From positions 13,851,501 to 13,915,500 of the forward strand of contig NC_133397.1 of assembly GCF_047511655.1 (NCBI RefSeq): 64,000 nt of DNA, read 5' to 3'. The first letter of the stretch is position 1. Every line of letters starts with the position of its first letter. Positions 10,105 to 22,138 of this stretch are shown piece after piece. The translations under genes were made by a program, and so were the position numbers. A model generated the notes under the pieces. It saw only the letters and a list, made by a program, of their open reading frames with translations, searched no databases and was not told the origin of the DNA. This DNA comes from Castor canadensis. Lineage: Eukaryota; Chordata; Mammalia; Rodentia; Castoridae.

Positions 10105-10180
10105 TACCCATTTATAACCAAGGAAATTAAGCCTTGATATAACTTGTTCAAGTCATCAACTGAGTCACAACCACCATCAA
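10105..10180 (-). repeat. MIR core fragment
   Basis: 'ccaaggaaattaagccttga' then 'aacttgttcaagtcatcaac' is a diverged reversed MIR core. Confidence 0.4.
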
Positions 10181-10580
10181 TAATAAAATAAAACAAGGGC
10201 GTCATGACTCACAGTTGAGGACCAATCCTGAATCCCATGGATAACACCATCTTCTTCCTTTTCTTTGCAAATAGTTGCTTGTTTTTTAGGAAACATATTA
10301 GTGAACAAGTTGGTTCAGTCATAGATCAGGATATTCTCTCTTGCTGGCAGAGATTTTGTCAAATTTAGGCTTCTGAATAATACAATCTGGATATGAACAA
10401 TGGTAGAATTTCTCACCAGAAAGAATGGTAGACTCTATAGAGGAGAACTTCTTTGTGAGACATGATATTACTGTATGAATGTTTCATGTTTACATGTGAT
10501 GACTACATGTGACAAATACTACATAAATAGCCATCAGAATGGTTTTCAACCTATTGCATTTGCCTTTAATTTCTTTTCTT
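10181..10580. other. Unassigned unique sequence
   Basis: Nothing recognised. Confidence 0.5.
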
Positions 10581-10581
10581 G

Positions 10582-10803
10582 TTTTTTTTTTTTTTTTGGT
10601 GGGACTGAAGTTTGAATTCAACTTTCACATTGGCAAAGCAGGTGCTCTACTTCTTGAGCCACAGCTCCAGTCCATTTTGCTCTGGTTATTTTGGAGATAG
10701 GGTCTCAGGAATTATTTGCCTGGGCTAGCCTCAAGCCTTGATCCTCTGAATCTTAGCCTCCTAAGGAGCTATGATCACAGGCTTGAGCCACGGGCATCAA
10801 GCA
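10582..10803 (-). mobile_element. B1-ID dimeric SINE
   Basis: T-run (reversed A-tail) at 10584-10599, ID-like unit to about 10673 ending 'gccacagctccagtcc', then a reversed B1 unit with 'ggagatagggtctcagg' and 'cctgggctagcctcaagcc'. Same architecture as 7914-8138. Confidence 0.87.
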
Positions 10804-10977
10804 CCTTTTAATTTTGTAACAATTTAAGAAAAGTCTTAAAATAGTTACACTTAAAAGGAACTTGATATATTTACAGTTTGCATTTATCTTCTTTCTTATC
10901 CTCCCTTCAGCCATCGCCCAGGTAGCACCTATCAGCTTGCACTTGAGTTATTTCAAGAGTTTCTGATTGATCTCCAT
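10804..10977. other. Unassigned spacer between SINEs
   Basis: AT-rich spacer with no recognised element. Confidence 0.4.
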
Positions 10978-11283
10978 GTATATGTGTGTGCGTGTGGGGG
11001 TGGTTCTGGGGTTTGAGCTCAGGGTCACACACTTGCTCTATCACTTGAGCCCAGCCATAGCCCATTTTACCTTAGTTATTTTTTGGGGTAAGGCCTCACA
11101 TTTCTGCCTCAGACCACGGTCTTCCTACCTATGACTTCCCCACTGGAGAAGACACCACTTTTGGCTTATTTGTTGAGATGGGGTCTTGCTAACTTTTTTG
11201 CCCAGGCTGGCTTTGAACATTGATCCTCCTAATCTCTACCTTCTGAGTAGCTGGGATTGCAGGCATGAGCCACCATGGCTGGA
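10978..11283 (-). mobile_element. B1-B1-ID trimeric SINE
   Basis: In minus-strand order: a B1 unit (11283 to about 11165, with 'gagtagctgggattgcaggc' on plus), a second degraded B1 unit (about 11160 to 11075), then an ID-like unit (about 11065-10995). The reversed tail is a GT-rich stretch and not a clean A-run. Confidence 0.8.
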
Positions 11284-11299
11284 ATCCCTGCCTGCATAT

Positions 11300-11655
11300 T
11301 TAGCCCATTCAATTCACTTTCCACCCTGCTGCTCTGGTAATCTTTCTAAAAGCCATATATAGCAATGGAAGCCCATTATTCAAACCCTGAATGGCTTCCT
11401 ATCACTCTAGGGCAACACCTTATATTTTCCACAGAACTCATTTATAATCTGTTCTTGCTTGTTCTTTCTGCTGCATTTCCTTCCAATCTATCTGCCTTTG
11501 TAGCTTGTAGTTCCTCTTCTTGAAATATCCCCCATTCATTATCAAAGAGATAAATTCCAAACTATCCTTCAAGCTTAAATATTACCTATAATAAAGTCTT
11601 TCCTGAACTCTGATCCCCAGCATATCTCAGTGTTTTAACTCTGCCCATCACTTTC
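11300..11655 (+). repeat. L2 LINE fragment
   Basis: 'ccctgaatggcttcctatca', 'gcatttccttccaatctatc', 'ccttcaagcttaaatattac' and 'aagtctttcctgaactctga' follow the L2 3' series in sense order. Confidence 0.55.
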
Positions 11656-11687
11656 TGAGATCCTGGAATTAAGAAACATCACATAGG

Positions 11688-11865
11688 CACACACACACAG
11701 AAACACAGACACATATGTACACACAGAGTCACATACACAGACACATGTACACAGACACACACACACAGAGACACATATAAAGACATGCACACATACACAT
11801 ACAGACACACAAAGACACAATTACACATACAGACACTCATGTACACAGACACACACACACATGGA
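11688..11865. repeat. ACAC/ACAGAC-rich low-complexity array
   Basis: Irregular mixture of CA, ACAGAC and ACATAC units, strongly strand-biased (almost no T-run), probably an expanded and eroded microsatellite. Confidence 0.9.
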
Positions 11866-12229
11866 AGTCATATCTGTGTTCCCAATGCTTGACATGTAAT
11901 GTACACTTCATTAATAACCACTGACTTGATCTGAGTTATGCTGAATTCCTATTAATGGAAACATTCCCTTTCAAATTATTTATGGAAAAGTAAAGAATAA
12001 GCAAGCCTGAAAGAGCAAAAACTTTTTAGCAGAAAAGAGATGTTAGGATGCATTTTTTTTTTTTTTGGTGAATTAAACAACACTCCCAGAACATTGAATG
12101 ATCCTAAAATAAAATCCATATTAGTGATAATTAATCAAAGAGTTCTCAGCTTTTGATGCTGAAATGCTTCCTTTTCTCATGTGCCAACACCTCTACATTT
12201 TCTTTGTTTTAATTATTCTAAGCATCCCT
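11866..12229. other. Unassigned, AT-rich
   Basis: Contains a T-run at 12053-12066. No exon or named repeat. Confidence 0.5.
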
Positions 12230-12500
12230 TTGTTCTTCCTGGGACACTTGCCTGGTAGGCTGGGGCAGGCTATAAATAATAATCATTGTAATTAGAAGAA
12301 ATATTATTTATGCAGTCTATTTTTAGAGCTGATTACAACCCCATAAACAAGCCCACTATGACCCTGATGGAGCCACACTGGTTTTTTGAGAAGAGTCTTG
12401 GGCTCTTGAATATTTCACCTGTCTCATTAGTGTCACTCATGTGGTGTGACTGCTTCAAAGGCAGCTGCTTCATCTGATCCACTCCATCAAACTGTGTCCC
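12230..12500. promoter_or_regulatory. Candidate conserved non-coding element with MEF2 site
   Basis: Repeat-free block with an exact MEF2-type CTATTTTTAG (12317-12326), nearby TAAT cores ('attgtaattag' about 12286-12296) and a 'ctataaataataatcattg' stretch. The motif mix resembles developmental enhancers. Conservation is unproven here. Confidence 0.33.
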
Positions 12501-12699
12501 ATCTGTTAATTGGAGAAGAAAAGGACAATTTTAGAAAATCTGACAATTTCCATATTTTTATACATAAATGCAGTTTTCTGATTTACATTTCATCTATACC
12601 CAGGCTTCACTGAATCTATTTAATGTGCACGTATTTTTTTTTTCTGGAAGGAAAAGGGACATTACCTGTTATTGCACATATTTAAGAATTTCAAGGTCT
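12501..12699. other. Unassigned
   Basis: AT-rich, nothing recognised. Confidence 0.4.
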
Positions 12700-12860
12700 T
12701 TAAAGAATTTCAGAGCAGAAGGGGTCATAGAGATAATATAATTCCATTTTTTCATGTGACAGATGGAGAAACTGAGACCCAGAGAGGAAAGGGGACTTCC
12801 CGCAGTCACAAGACAAGTGAATGGCAGAGCCAGGATACAAAACATAGTGTGCTGCTTTCA
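12700..12860 (-). repeat. MIR SINE core
   Basis: 'agatggagaaactgagaccc' + 'agagaggaaaggggacttcc' + 'gtgaatggcagagccaggat' is a well preserved reversed MIR core and 5' part. Confidence 0.75.
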
Positions 12861-13084
12861 TCTCTCTCTGATGCTGAAGGAATATCCACCCCAACTCTGG
12901 GGGAAAGGTTTACAGACCATTGCAAATCTAGCATACTGGTCGTTTTGTTTATAAATCATCAAGTTTCCCCCATAATTTCTGAAGGACCCCCAAAAGATTA
13001 TATGGTCTGAATTGGGATTAGTGTATATGGTAAGAGGATCAGGCTAATTCTGGAGAGAAGAATCTTAGACTGCCATTCTAAGGG
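12861..13084. other. Unassigned
   Basis: Nothing recognised between the two MIRs. Confidence 0.4.
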
Positions 13085-13360
13085 CAGAGTGACCTAGTGG
13101 GAATTGTTTGTTATCCTAAAACCTGGGTTCTAGGAACAGCTCTGCTTCAAAATTGTGTGATTTGGGGCAGGTCTGCAAATTTCTCTTGTCTCAAACTCAT
13201 TTATTTTCCATGGATAATAAACACTTGCTCTGCCTACCTTACAGGAATGTTGGGAGAATCAAATGAAGTGACAGAAGTAAAGAGACTGAAATGCTACATG
13301 AAAAATATTTTGTATAGCAGCAGAAACACACCAGAATACTTTGCCTTATTTATTGTTAAA
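13085..13360 (+). repeat. MIR SINE, near full length
   Basis: 'aaacctgggttctaggaaca', 'gtgtgatttggggcaggtct', 'cctaccttacaggaatgttg' and 'agaatcaaatgaagtgacag' are in MIR sense order. It lies opposite in orientation to the MIR 250 bp upstream. Confidence 0.7.
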
Positions 13361-13575
13361 GTGGCAAGCATACTCTTTTGATAATTTTCTATATGTGGTC
13401 AGGTTTTCTTTGTCCCTTCTTTTTTCCTTACCAGAATATCACTGATACTTGGAACAGATTTTGTGTTTTCCCATATGTAAGTTGAGTAGGACAGAGCCAA
13501 GGAAAAAAAGAGAGGAATTAGGAATACAACAAGTACATCCGGATGTTAGTTGACTCAGGACAATAAGAATACTTT
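13361..13575. other. Unassigned
   Basis: Nothing recognised. Confidence 0.4.
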
Positions 13576-13872
13576 GGTTTCCTACTAGGGAGGCAGAGAT
13601 AGGAGGATTGTGATTTCAGGCCAGCCAGGCAGAAAGGTAGTGACACCCTATCTCGAAAACAAGCCAGGCATGGCTATTCAAGCATGTAATCCCAGCTACT
13701 GCGAAGGTGAAGGTAGGCGTATCGTGGTCCAAGTCTAACCTAGGGAAAAGTTGGAGATTCTATCTAAAAAACAAGCTAAAAGCACGAGGACTGGGGTATG
13801 GCTTAAGTGGTAGAGCGCAAGCACGAGGTCCTGGGTTCAATCCTCAGTATCGCTGAAAACAAAACAACAAAA
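13576..13872 (+). mobile_element. B1-B1-ID trimeric SINE
   Basis: 5'-truncated B1 unit (to about 13665), a second B1 unit starting 'aagccaggcatggctattca', then an ID unit with A-box-like 'ggcttaagtggtagagcgc' and B-box 'gggttcaatcc', and an A/C tail ending at 13872. The ID part is well kept. Confidence 0.87.
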
Positions 13873-14059
13873 TTTTTGCTTTGACTGGAGTGATGGGAAA
13901 TGGGAGAATATGTTTAGACAGTGGTCTTTATATATCCTAGTTGTTGAAAATGATGGAAAACTTTTCAGTTACTAAGGTTTGATTTTAGCAGCATCTATTT
14001 TCTCTTTTTTTCTGTCTTTTGTCCTGATTTCATAGACTGATACTCTAATTCACTAAAGA
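13873..14059. other. Unassigned
   Basis: Nothing recognised. Confidence 0.4.
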
Positions 14060-14860
14060 ATAATCACTCGAGAGGTGCTTACCCATTCTAAAGAATGTCT
14101 AGACAATGGTTAATGTAACAGACATTCAAGTTCCTATCACTCAGAATATTAACATTTTGTTATCTGTGCTTCAATTTTTTCCCATTAATTAGCAATCAAC
14201 TGGAAATCCTCTGATCTAGTACCCACACAGGTACCACAAGCTTCCAATGCTTAAATCTCTTCTTGTTCTTATCTCTTTTTGGTCACTGTGAGGACTACAT
14301 TTTCCAGCTACCTTTGCAGGGTCATGTGACCTATTCTGACCAAGGATTGGTCACTTCTGCTTTGGAATACTTAATTTCCAACAATTTGTATTCCTCCTAC
14401 AGTTGTTATCACAGCAGAATCTTCTTAATCCACTGGACAAATCTCTAGCCCTTACTCATTCTTCCCAATCTAGAGATGACTGCTATTGTGAAGTTATTGG
14501 CTGTCTTTCCAGTTCCATTTTCTAAAAATTTCCAAAATAAGTATCCACATTTACTATATGGTATTACATTGCACAGTTTTACAGTTTATATAATGCTATC
14601 ACATGGCATTCTTGTTCTTATGCTTATCATTAGTAAGGATTTTTAGAATGACCCATTATAATTCTGTAGACTGAAGATGTTCAGATTTACCAGATATTGA
14701 CAAATTTTATTTTCAAAATAGTTCTATAATTTTATGTATTGATGTCTGACAACTCCACATATTTTCCAACAGTTCTATTGTCAAACTTTCTGATTTGTTA
14801 TTTGTAAATTATAATTTTACTGTTTTCATTGACATTTTCTTGATTACTAATGAGACAATC
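14060..14860 (-). mobile_element. Old LINE (L1M-type) 3' remnant
   Basis: AT-rich sequence of the kind seen in reversed mammalian L1M 3' regions, ending in 'ttttcttgattactaatgag', a phrase typical of that region. Similar text resumes after the LTR at about 15206, suggesting the LTR landed in it. Diverged and only tentatively assigned. Confidence 0.4.
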
Positions 14861-15205
14861 TTAGTCTGTTTTCTGCTGCTTTAACGGAATACCAAAGACT
14901 GGGTAGTTTATGAGGAAAACAGATTTATTTGGTTTATAGTTCTGGAAAATCCAAGGGCCTAACCTTGACATCTGGCAAAAGCCTATGTGCTGCGTCCTCC
15001 CATGGTAGATGGTGAAATGCAAAGGAGGGTGAGAGGAAGGGAGCCAGAGACGACCAGACTCCCATTTATAATGACACACTCTTACAATAATTAACCCCCG
15101 TGTGCAATAGCAAAGTTTTAAAATTTATCTGTTAGCGACACTACTTCCCTCCTATCAGGCCTCCCGATGCATGGAACTTTGGGGACACATCCAAACGATG
15201 CAGAG
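14861..15205 (-). mobile_element. MaLR (MST/MLT1-like) solo LTR
   Basis: The reversed LTR end is clear: 'ttagtctgttttctgctgct', 'ccaaagactgggtagtttat' and 'cagatttatttggtttatag'. The distal part has 'ctccctatcaggcc'-type text and 'ctttggggacacatcc'. No internal retroviral sequence follows. Confidence 0.7.
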
Positions 15206-16500
15206 CTTGAACAGCTTCTCATGTATTCTTCAGATTTGTAAAACACCCATCTACCATTTAAATTACATCTGTTATATGGTTTACAATGTATACTTTAATA
15301 GTTTGTCATTATTATTTATTTTTGAGAGTTAAGAAAATTACATTTGCATATTAATCCAGTGTCTACTATATATGTTGCTAATTTCTTATCTAATCTGGTC
15401 TGCTTTTAATTTTGTGATATTTTCCAGCATATCATGAGGATTAATTTTTATGAAGCCAACCTATATTCTTTTATAATTTTTTTCTTTTTAACTTCATCGT
15501 TAAGTTAGTATTTCCTGATCAATTTTTAAAAGAAAACATATTGTCCAATATTTTCAACTAATAGTGTTAAAATTTATTTTTCACTTTGACACAGTTGAGG
15601 TACATTTGGGAGAATGGTGGAAGAAAAGGACCTCATTGCTTTTCTGGTGCAAAAGCCATTTATTTCAACACCATTCCTTCCTCTTTTTTTTTCCAATACC
15701 TCCCCTAAAATAGATCAAGTTCACCATCTTCCCCCATTGCTTTTTCTTCTGGTCAGCTGTGATTATCAGAATTCTCAGGCCCCCGACCTCCATTCTCTGA
15801 TGGATCTATGAGGGATTGTGGATTTTCAGTTTGTTCAACTCTGTTCTTGTGAGGATGTGGATGAAGACATACAAAAATCTCATAAGTTAAACTGATACTA
15901 GAATTCTATAGGTTAAAATTTTTAAATTATTTTAAATTTTAGTTTTGCTTGCATTTTTGTCAAAGAGCCCAATCTTGCTTGCATCCTAACACGTAGTTTT
16001 GAGAAATGGTTCTTGTGGAATTGAAAAGAATGTATAGGCTCCACGTTTGGAGTATCATGAGCTTTTTGTTTGTTTTTTGGACTTATAGTTCTAGAATTTA
16101 TTTTCTTTTTCTCACATTAGCCTTTTCTTACAGAGTGATTTCTACTTACTCTGTTTCTGCAAACATTTTAAATATTTGCTTTATAGTCTTAAAATTGTGC
16201 TTTTATCTTCAGGAGTGTTTATTCGTCCTCTCGACTGTGTTTCCTGGTCATTCATTTTCTTACATAGTTCATAACTTTGGCCATGAACTCAGTGTCACTG
16301 AGAATATTTTCCACTGGAAATCCATGTAACTTCCTTTGGGTGACAGCTTCTCATTTGTATTTGCTGGGACTTTATGAGTTTACATATATTGAACAAAATT
16401 TTGCATTGATTTATCTCTTTAGGATCCTAAACTATTCAGTTGGCTTAAATTTGTACCTCTTCCTGTGTTCTGATTTCTTGCAGGTGTGACTATTTTATCC
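15206..16500. other. AT-rich, probably old LINE debris
   Basis: T-rich with no surviving frame. Texture and the continuation of the LINE-like phrase ('gaacagcttctcatgtattc') suggest L1M remnant, but I cannot place most of it. A 107-codon frame at 16006-16329 is hydrophobic T-rich translation, not a gene I recognise. Confidence 0.35.
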
Positions 16501-18764
16501 CCTGGTCTAGAAGATAGGAAGCTTCATTGCAGTTTCTTTGGGCTATGTTGACAGTGATTTTCTCAGGAATGGCAATTCTAAAGAAGGCAGAATCAATTCA
16601 GGCCACTCAGTTGCAACTTCTCACCCACTTGAGCCTGCTGGCCAAATTTCCCCATCTGTGTGGTGTTATATTATTCCCTAGTCCCAGCTCTTGAGGCCTG
16701 TAACATGTTCCAATTCCTCAGTGACACTTTGCATTTTTAACTCTCAATCCCTATTTTTGAGATTCCCTCATTTTATTTCAATGTGGAATCTTCCTTTCTT
16801 GGTCTCAAGTTAGGGTATGAATTTTCATTTGGTGGCTGATTTGCATTTCCATCTTAAGCCCAACGTTTCTATGGCATTTGGAGGGAGGGGATTGTCTTCG
16901 ATATTAGCTCAGTTTCCATAGTAAGGAAAGTTCTCGTGTCAGCATGCCAGACACTTTGTAGGTGCGTAGAAAAACACTGGGTTTTAAGCTGGCTTTGTTA
17001 ACCCTCAAACCATTCCACATATATAGCCAATGGTCAGCCCTGCCTGGTTACAAAAGTAACCCTCGATGACATCCTTCTTTTGGGTTCTGATGTCACTGAA
17101 GGTTGTGCCTGCCTCTCTGGGAACTGTGCAGCTCATGCCTGATTTGGGTGGTGCCCAGTTTGGTTTATAGACCGTAGTATGTACTTAGCTTCTGTGGGAG
17201 GTTCTGTCTATCCCTGCATGAGAATTTAATGCTTCCCTGAGAGTTGTGGCCATACTAATTATCTCAAATGTTCACGCCTTTAGAAGTGATGCTCTCTTTT
17301 TCTCAACCTGGGTCAGTTCCTAGGTTTAATTACTTTAGGTAGGATATGTGATTGAAGCTAAAGACAGCTGAAGACATGAAAGACTGTTTTCCTGTTGCAA
17401 AAATCCATAAACTTGAAAAAAGTTATCAGTATGGGTTCATGACTTAAGACTTTTAAGGATGTGTGCTCCTTAGTCCACATTTTAAAAATTTGTTTAAAGA
17501 AAATTATCTGTACCCTAAGGTTACTAAGTAACAAAAATAATAATATGTGAGTCCATTAGTCTCTAATATGATTTTTCTCTTCATTGTATTTTCCAATATG
17601 GGAAGCTTTTCCAAATGATGTTTTGAGAGGTTGAAGGAATTATGATTGGTTTCTTCATAGCTATTACCAACTGTAAGAGAAAAATTCAGCTAGTTTGCAA
17701 TTTTCAAAGAAGTGGGGAGATTGCTTTGTTAATGCCTATTCAGTTCGTTTTCTATTTGGGGAACTGAAATTTTGAGTGTGGTTGCAGAGAAATGACTGGA
17801 GAAAGCTTAAATTGAAAGATAGTGCTCCATCTGCACAACTACTTTGAGGTTGCTCGTAGTGTATATGGTAATGTGAGTAAGAGCTGTATCCTTGTTCCCT
17901 AGAGTTGTGCACTTATCCTAAATGAAGGCCTTTGGAAAATCACTATTATCTTCAAAAACATTTTATTAAGTGATCATCTGTGTGTGGTTCCTAACAAAGG
18001 TGAAAACCCTCACAAAGTCTTAATTAGAGATGATGTATGCCTTTGTTGATGTTATTAAAGGTGACAGGGGTGATTATGTTACTCAGAGAATACACAGATA
18101 CCTGAGCAAGTAAACAACTTACATAAATAACTGGAGTATTATTGAAATTTTATGAAAGCCAACAGGAGGTATTTAGGGGAAAAACACAAGGAATAGGAGT
18201 CAGGAGAGCTGGTTTCTTCCTGGCTAAGATTTACACAGCTGATGGAACTTGGGAATCACCCAATCTCCTTGGGAGCTTCTTTCCTTAAGTGAAGCTAGAC
18301 ACATTAGGAAACTCGACTGCTATTACTGGAAAATAATTTCAAATATGGTTCCTTTGCATACAGGCAATAAAATATGAGTCTCTCTCCACAAAAGACAGTC
18401 TATTCAAAGAGTCACAATTAACACAGCCAAGACCGTGACAACTGTAGAAAGAATTCTGGTCAACTTTATTGAACTGCTGCAGAATAAACTGAAGTTGGGG
18501 AAAATGTGTTATGAGATGTGGCTTATAGAGGGAGATACTAGAAACTGTGTCTGAAAAGCAAGGCGGTATATGAATCATTAGAAAGAATAATCTAGGTTGG
18601 ATGAAAGCCTGTATGACATCGCAAGTGAGTGTTGTCAAGGCAGACTATCCACAGAGTACTAAGTCTAACAAACAGAAGGTTGTAAATGTCCTGTGGCCAC
18701 AGAGGGCAGCAATGAGACCGGAGGTGGACATTAAAGGGAAATCATCTAGACCTAAGACAGACTG
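16501..18764. other. Unique AT-rich sequence, no gene seen
   Basis: 2.2 kb without a nameable repeat, CpG cluster or convincing exon. The 17.85-18.10 kb part has higher complexity ('cttaattagagatgatgtat', 'gttattaaaggtgacagggg') and could be ancient constrained sequence, but nothing beyond texture supports that. Confidence 0.45.
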
Positions 18765-18865
18765 TGTATCGTGGTGTGCATATTGACTGGAAGTCGGAAG
18801 AGCTGGTCTAGCCCTAAATTTGCCCTGGTCTGCTGTGTGATTTTGGATGGTTCATTATAGCTTTA
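18765..18865 (+). repeat. MIR 5' part
   Basis: 'gtcggaagagctggtctagc' and 'tctgctgtgtgattttggat' match the MIR sense 5' and core region. Confidence 0.4.
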
Positions 18866-18945
18866 TGGCCCTGTGTCATTCATGTGCCATTATAGAGTTG
18901 CATTCCAGGAATATTACAAGGTCCCTTTTAATTATCTTTGATTTT

Positions 18946-19045
18946 CTTTCTTTCTTTCTTTCTTTTTTGGCAGCATTGAGAGTTGAACTCAGAGACTTGT
19001 GCTTGCTAGGCAAATGTTCTACCACTTGAGCCACACCTCCAGTCC
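18946..19045 (-). mobile_element. ID-like SINE monomer with target-site duplication
   Basis: A CTTT-rich reversed tail (18946-18966) is followed by a reversed ID unit ('gttgaactcagagacttgtg' to 'gagccacacctccagtcc'). It is bracketed by a 17-bp direct repeat, 18929-18945 and 19046-19062, differing at one base. There is no B1 part, so this is a free ID-like insertion and among the better defined events in the window. Confidence 0.9.
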
Positions 19046-19062
19046 TAATTACCTTTGATTTT

Positions 19063-22000
19063 GAGGGAGAATGTTCTGTTAAAGCTACACAAATTGTATA
19101 GGAACAATTTATATGGCAGGGAGCCACTGCTGTATGACATATTCCAATAGGGTTTTGTGGCCACCTTTGCAAGTTTGCCATAGCAAGCAATTTCTATATT
19201 GGGTCAGCTCCTTTCATTGCTGAGGTCCTCTGGTTTGTGGTCAGAGAGAGTGGGCACATTGCAGAGAGCTGGCCCAGAGGGGAGTTGGATCATGTGGTAT
19301 GCAGGTGTGGAAATACACTGTAGGCAGCTACATGAAGATCAAAGGGGTCAAAAGTACGTGGGAGGAGGCTGCAGCTGCCTGGCTGGTTAGGATGAGGGAT
19401 GGAAGAAGGCAGGCTCTGGAGGCTAAGATGGAAGGGCAGAGCCAACTGGCTGAGAACTCACATAAGAAGAAAGGGAAAGGATGACAGGCTGTTCTGAGAA
19501 TAGGAGAACTCTGAGTGGGAGAACTAGACACAGGAAAGATGAGAACTCTGTCTCTGCCAAGTTCACTGGGTGGCGGGATGGAACTTCCCGTCTAGGATTC
19601 CATTTCACACATCTTTACAGAGGCTATAAAAGCTGTTCAGGGCATTCCTATAAGGGCACAGACACAGCCCACACAGCCCAAATACTAAAAGCCAGAACAC
19701 AAGGCCATCAGGGGCCAGGCCCAAACTGAAGATTGAAGCAAGAGATTTTGATGAGCCAATTTTGTATGTCCCTTAGTCCTGCAGGCTCAAAAGTTTGTAC
19801 CTTGATCCTTATGCCAGCCCTGAAACTTACCTAAAGGCTTAGGGAAAGAGAATCATTAGGGAAAGAAGAAATTGCAGGATGAGTGGAAATGTTTGCTTTG
19901 CCATTACTTGGGACAAAAAACAACTTAAATTTCAATGGTTTTCAAAATAGCTGTTAAAACAACCACATTAATATTCCCAAGAATCTCAAGAATTGCCTTA
20001 CAATCCTCAGGACAAAATAATACAGACCCTGTAGAAGGATAAACAGAGCTATATAGGGCCATGGGGGCAGAAACAGGTTTGGGGATGGAAGGATCTGAGC
20101 AGTGCATACAGAGCATCAGCTTGGCTAGATTTATTTTAATGATAATTCAGCAGAAGTTTCATGGGAATTCATTGCTGAGCTAGGAATTTTCCAGTCACAG
20201 TAGCAACCATGCCATTTCCAGCTGATTCTGATCTGTGCATATAAATTCTCCCTCTGCCTTGCTGTACACATGCATGCCGGCGAAGAGGCCTTTTGATGAA
20301 ACCTTCTTCTGCCAGACTCCTAGTGCTGGGTCAGCCTCAGAGCAGCCAACAATCAATGGATGTTTCTTGAGTTGTTAATAGTGAATCTTGCTTCATGACC
20401 AGATTTCGCCTGTCCTTCATAGACACCTGTTTCTGAGCTTCTGTCTCATGCCAGCCTGAAGCCTGATGCCTGAGAAGAGTGAAAGCTAAGAAGCAAATAG
20501 GGCTGCAGGCCACTGATAGGATTCTCTGGAATTCTTGAAAACTGCAGACCAGGGTACTTCCTCAACTCCCAGCAGTGACCATTCTATATAAATGCCATTT
20601 TTGTGTCTCTTAAAGAGAGTCCTTTCTTTTGTTTCCCTCCCTGGTTCTTATCTGATCCCATTCCTCTGCCAAGCCGGTACTCTGGTTTCTCCTCATCTCA
20701 CCTTTCATTTCTTCTTTGTGTCCACTGAGGCTGAGCTGGGATACTCAGAATCCATAAACTGGGAACAATGATGGGAAGAAAGAGGGCTTCAGAAAGGTGT
20801 TAAGACAGGTCAGGGGAAGGGAAGCCTCCCTTTCCTGCTTCAAGTAAAGGAGCAATTTTTAAAATATGAAGCTGTAGTACATTTTCAGAGGGACTCTAAG
20901 TTTAGAGGAAACTATCTTTGGGGAAGGACTGAGTAGGTTAAAGGAAAAATTGAGAAATATTTGAAGGTAGGTTGTGGAGTCAGTTAAATGTCAAGTTCAG
21001 TCATTTCTTAGGATTGTTTCCTAGTTTCCACTTTTCCCTTCTCATCTTTCTCCTGGATGAAATTTACTGAAAGGATATGGTGGGAAGAAGATTCAGAGTT
21101 ACTTCTCATAACAACTTGTATTTGCAGAAAAAAAGGTAATTATTTTTAAAGATTTGTGTGTAGCTCAGTGGCCCACGTTCCCAAATCTCTATGTATTGGC
21201 TAGCCAGAATATAACAAAATGGATAGATGCTCTAAACATGCACCCACACTTATATTACACACTTAGATTACCAAAACACACTTATATTACCAAAGCCACA
21301 CCCACTAAATAAAGCAAAAAAAAAAAAAGTACCAAAACCTACATTTCAACCAGTAAAGATTAATCTGATCTTAAACATTCTAAATAATCTTTCAAAGCAT
21401 TATTTAATCTCTCAATGGATAAAAATTATTCCACTGATGAACCGCCCCCCTCACCACCAACCCCTGTCTGCTTCAGTATGTGGGAGGGGCAATCAATATG
21501 GCTTCCTGGCCTGAGGAGGACAGCGGCCCCTAGCGTTATCCTTGACCTCAGAGCTGGACCAGGTCATACCACTAGGTATCAAAGCCACGTCCGTTGACAC
21601 ATGACTGCCAGGAGCTCTGGAAGGTTCAATGTTGCAGCTGCCACTGATGAACTTTCCACCGTGGCTTTAGCAGAGCTCGCAGGCAGGTGGTGGTCATTCT
21701 CCTTTCAGGATTAGCGTTCCTTGGCTTTCACAGGTGGCTGACCCATGGACCATGCCTTCCTCTGTCAATGCCTTACCCAGTCCCAGCTCCTTCCAGGATT
21801 TAATTTTTCTATATAATGGGCTGCTGGATCTGAAACCATCCCTTCCCCAGAATAGGGAATAGTCTGGGAACATTGAATTTGGTGGGACTCCTCTTCTCCT
21901 CCATCTGTGTCATAGTCTCTTTTCTACAGCAGGAAAACTTAAGGGTGGAAAAGAGTGTGTTCCTATGTACTTTGGAGGAATCTGTGTATACAGTTATGCA

Positions 22001-22138
22001 AATTTGGTTCAATATATCAATGTGGAAGAAGAAAACATTCAGAGAATTTCTCTGAAGACAATATTCTGGATTGGGGCTATTGTCTTGCTTAATATTTCTG
22101 TTTTCTTTGTATTACTTCTGTTATGAGCCTTAAACACA
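19063..22138. other. Unique sequence, no gene seen
   Basis: About 3 kb with no named repeat. 19.19-19.73 kb is GC-richer, with a TATAAAAG at about 19625-19632 and several short open frames, but no splice or polyA context. 20.12-20.30 kb has a TAATGATAATTCAGC stretch of enhancer-like texture. 21.43-21.75 kb is GC-rich without CpG clustering. A12 run at about 21317-21328. Confidence 0.45.

Noticed and set aside
14861..15205. Intact endogenous retrovirus
   Set aside because: Only LTR sequence is present here and at the other LTRs; no gag, pol or env-like frame exists in the window.
19600..19640. TATAAAAG as a core promoter for a gene at 19.2-19.7 kb
   Set aside because: No CpG enrichment, no donor site or open frame following it, and TATA-like octamers are expected by chance in 64 kb.
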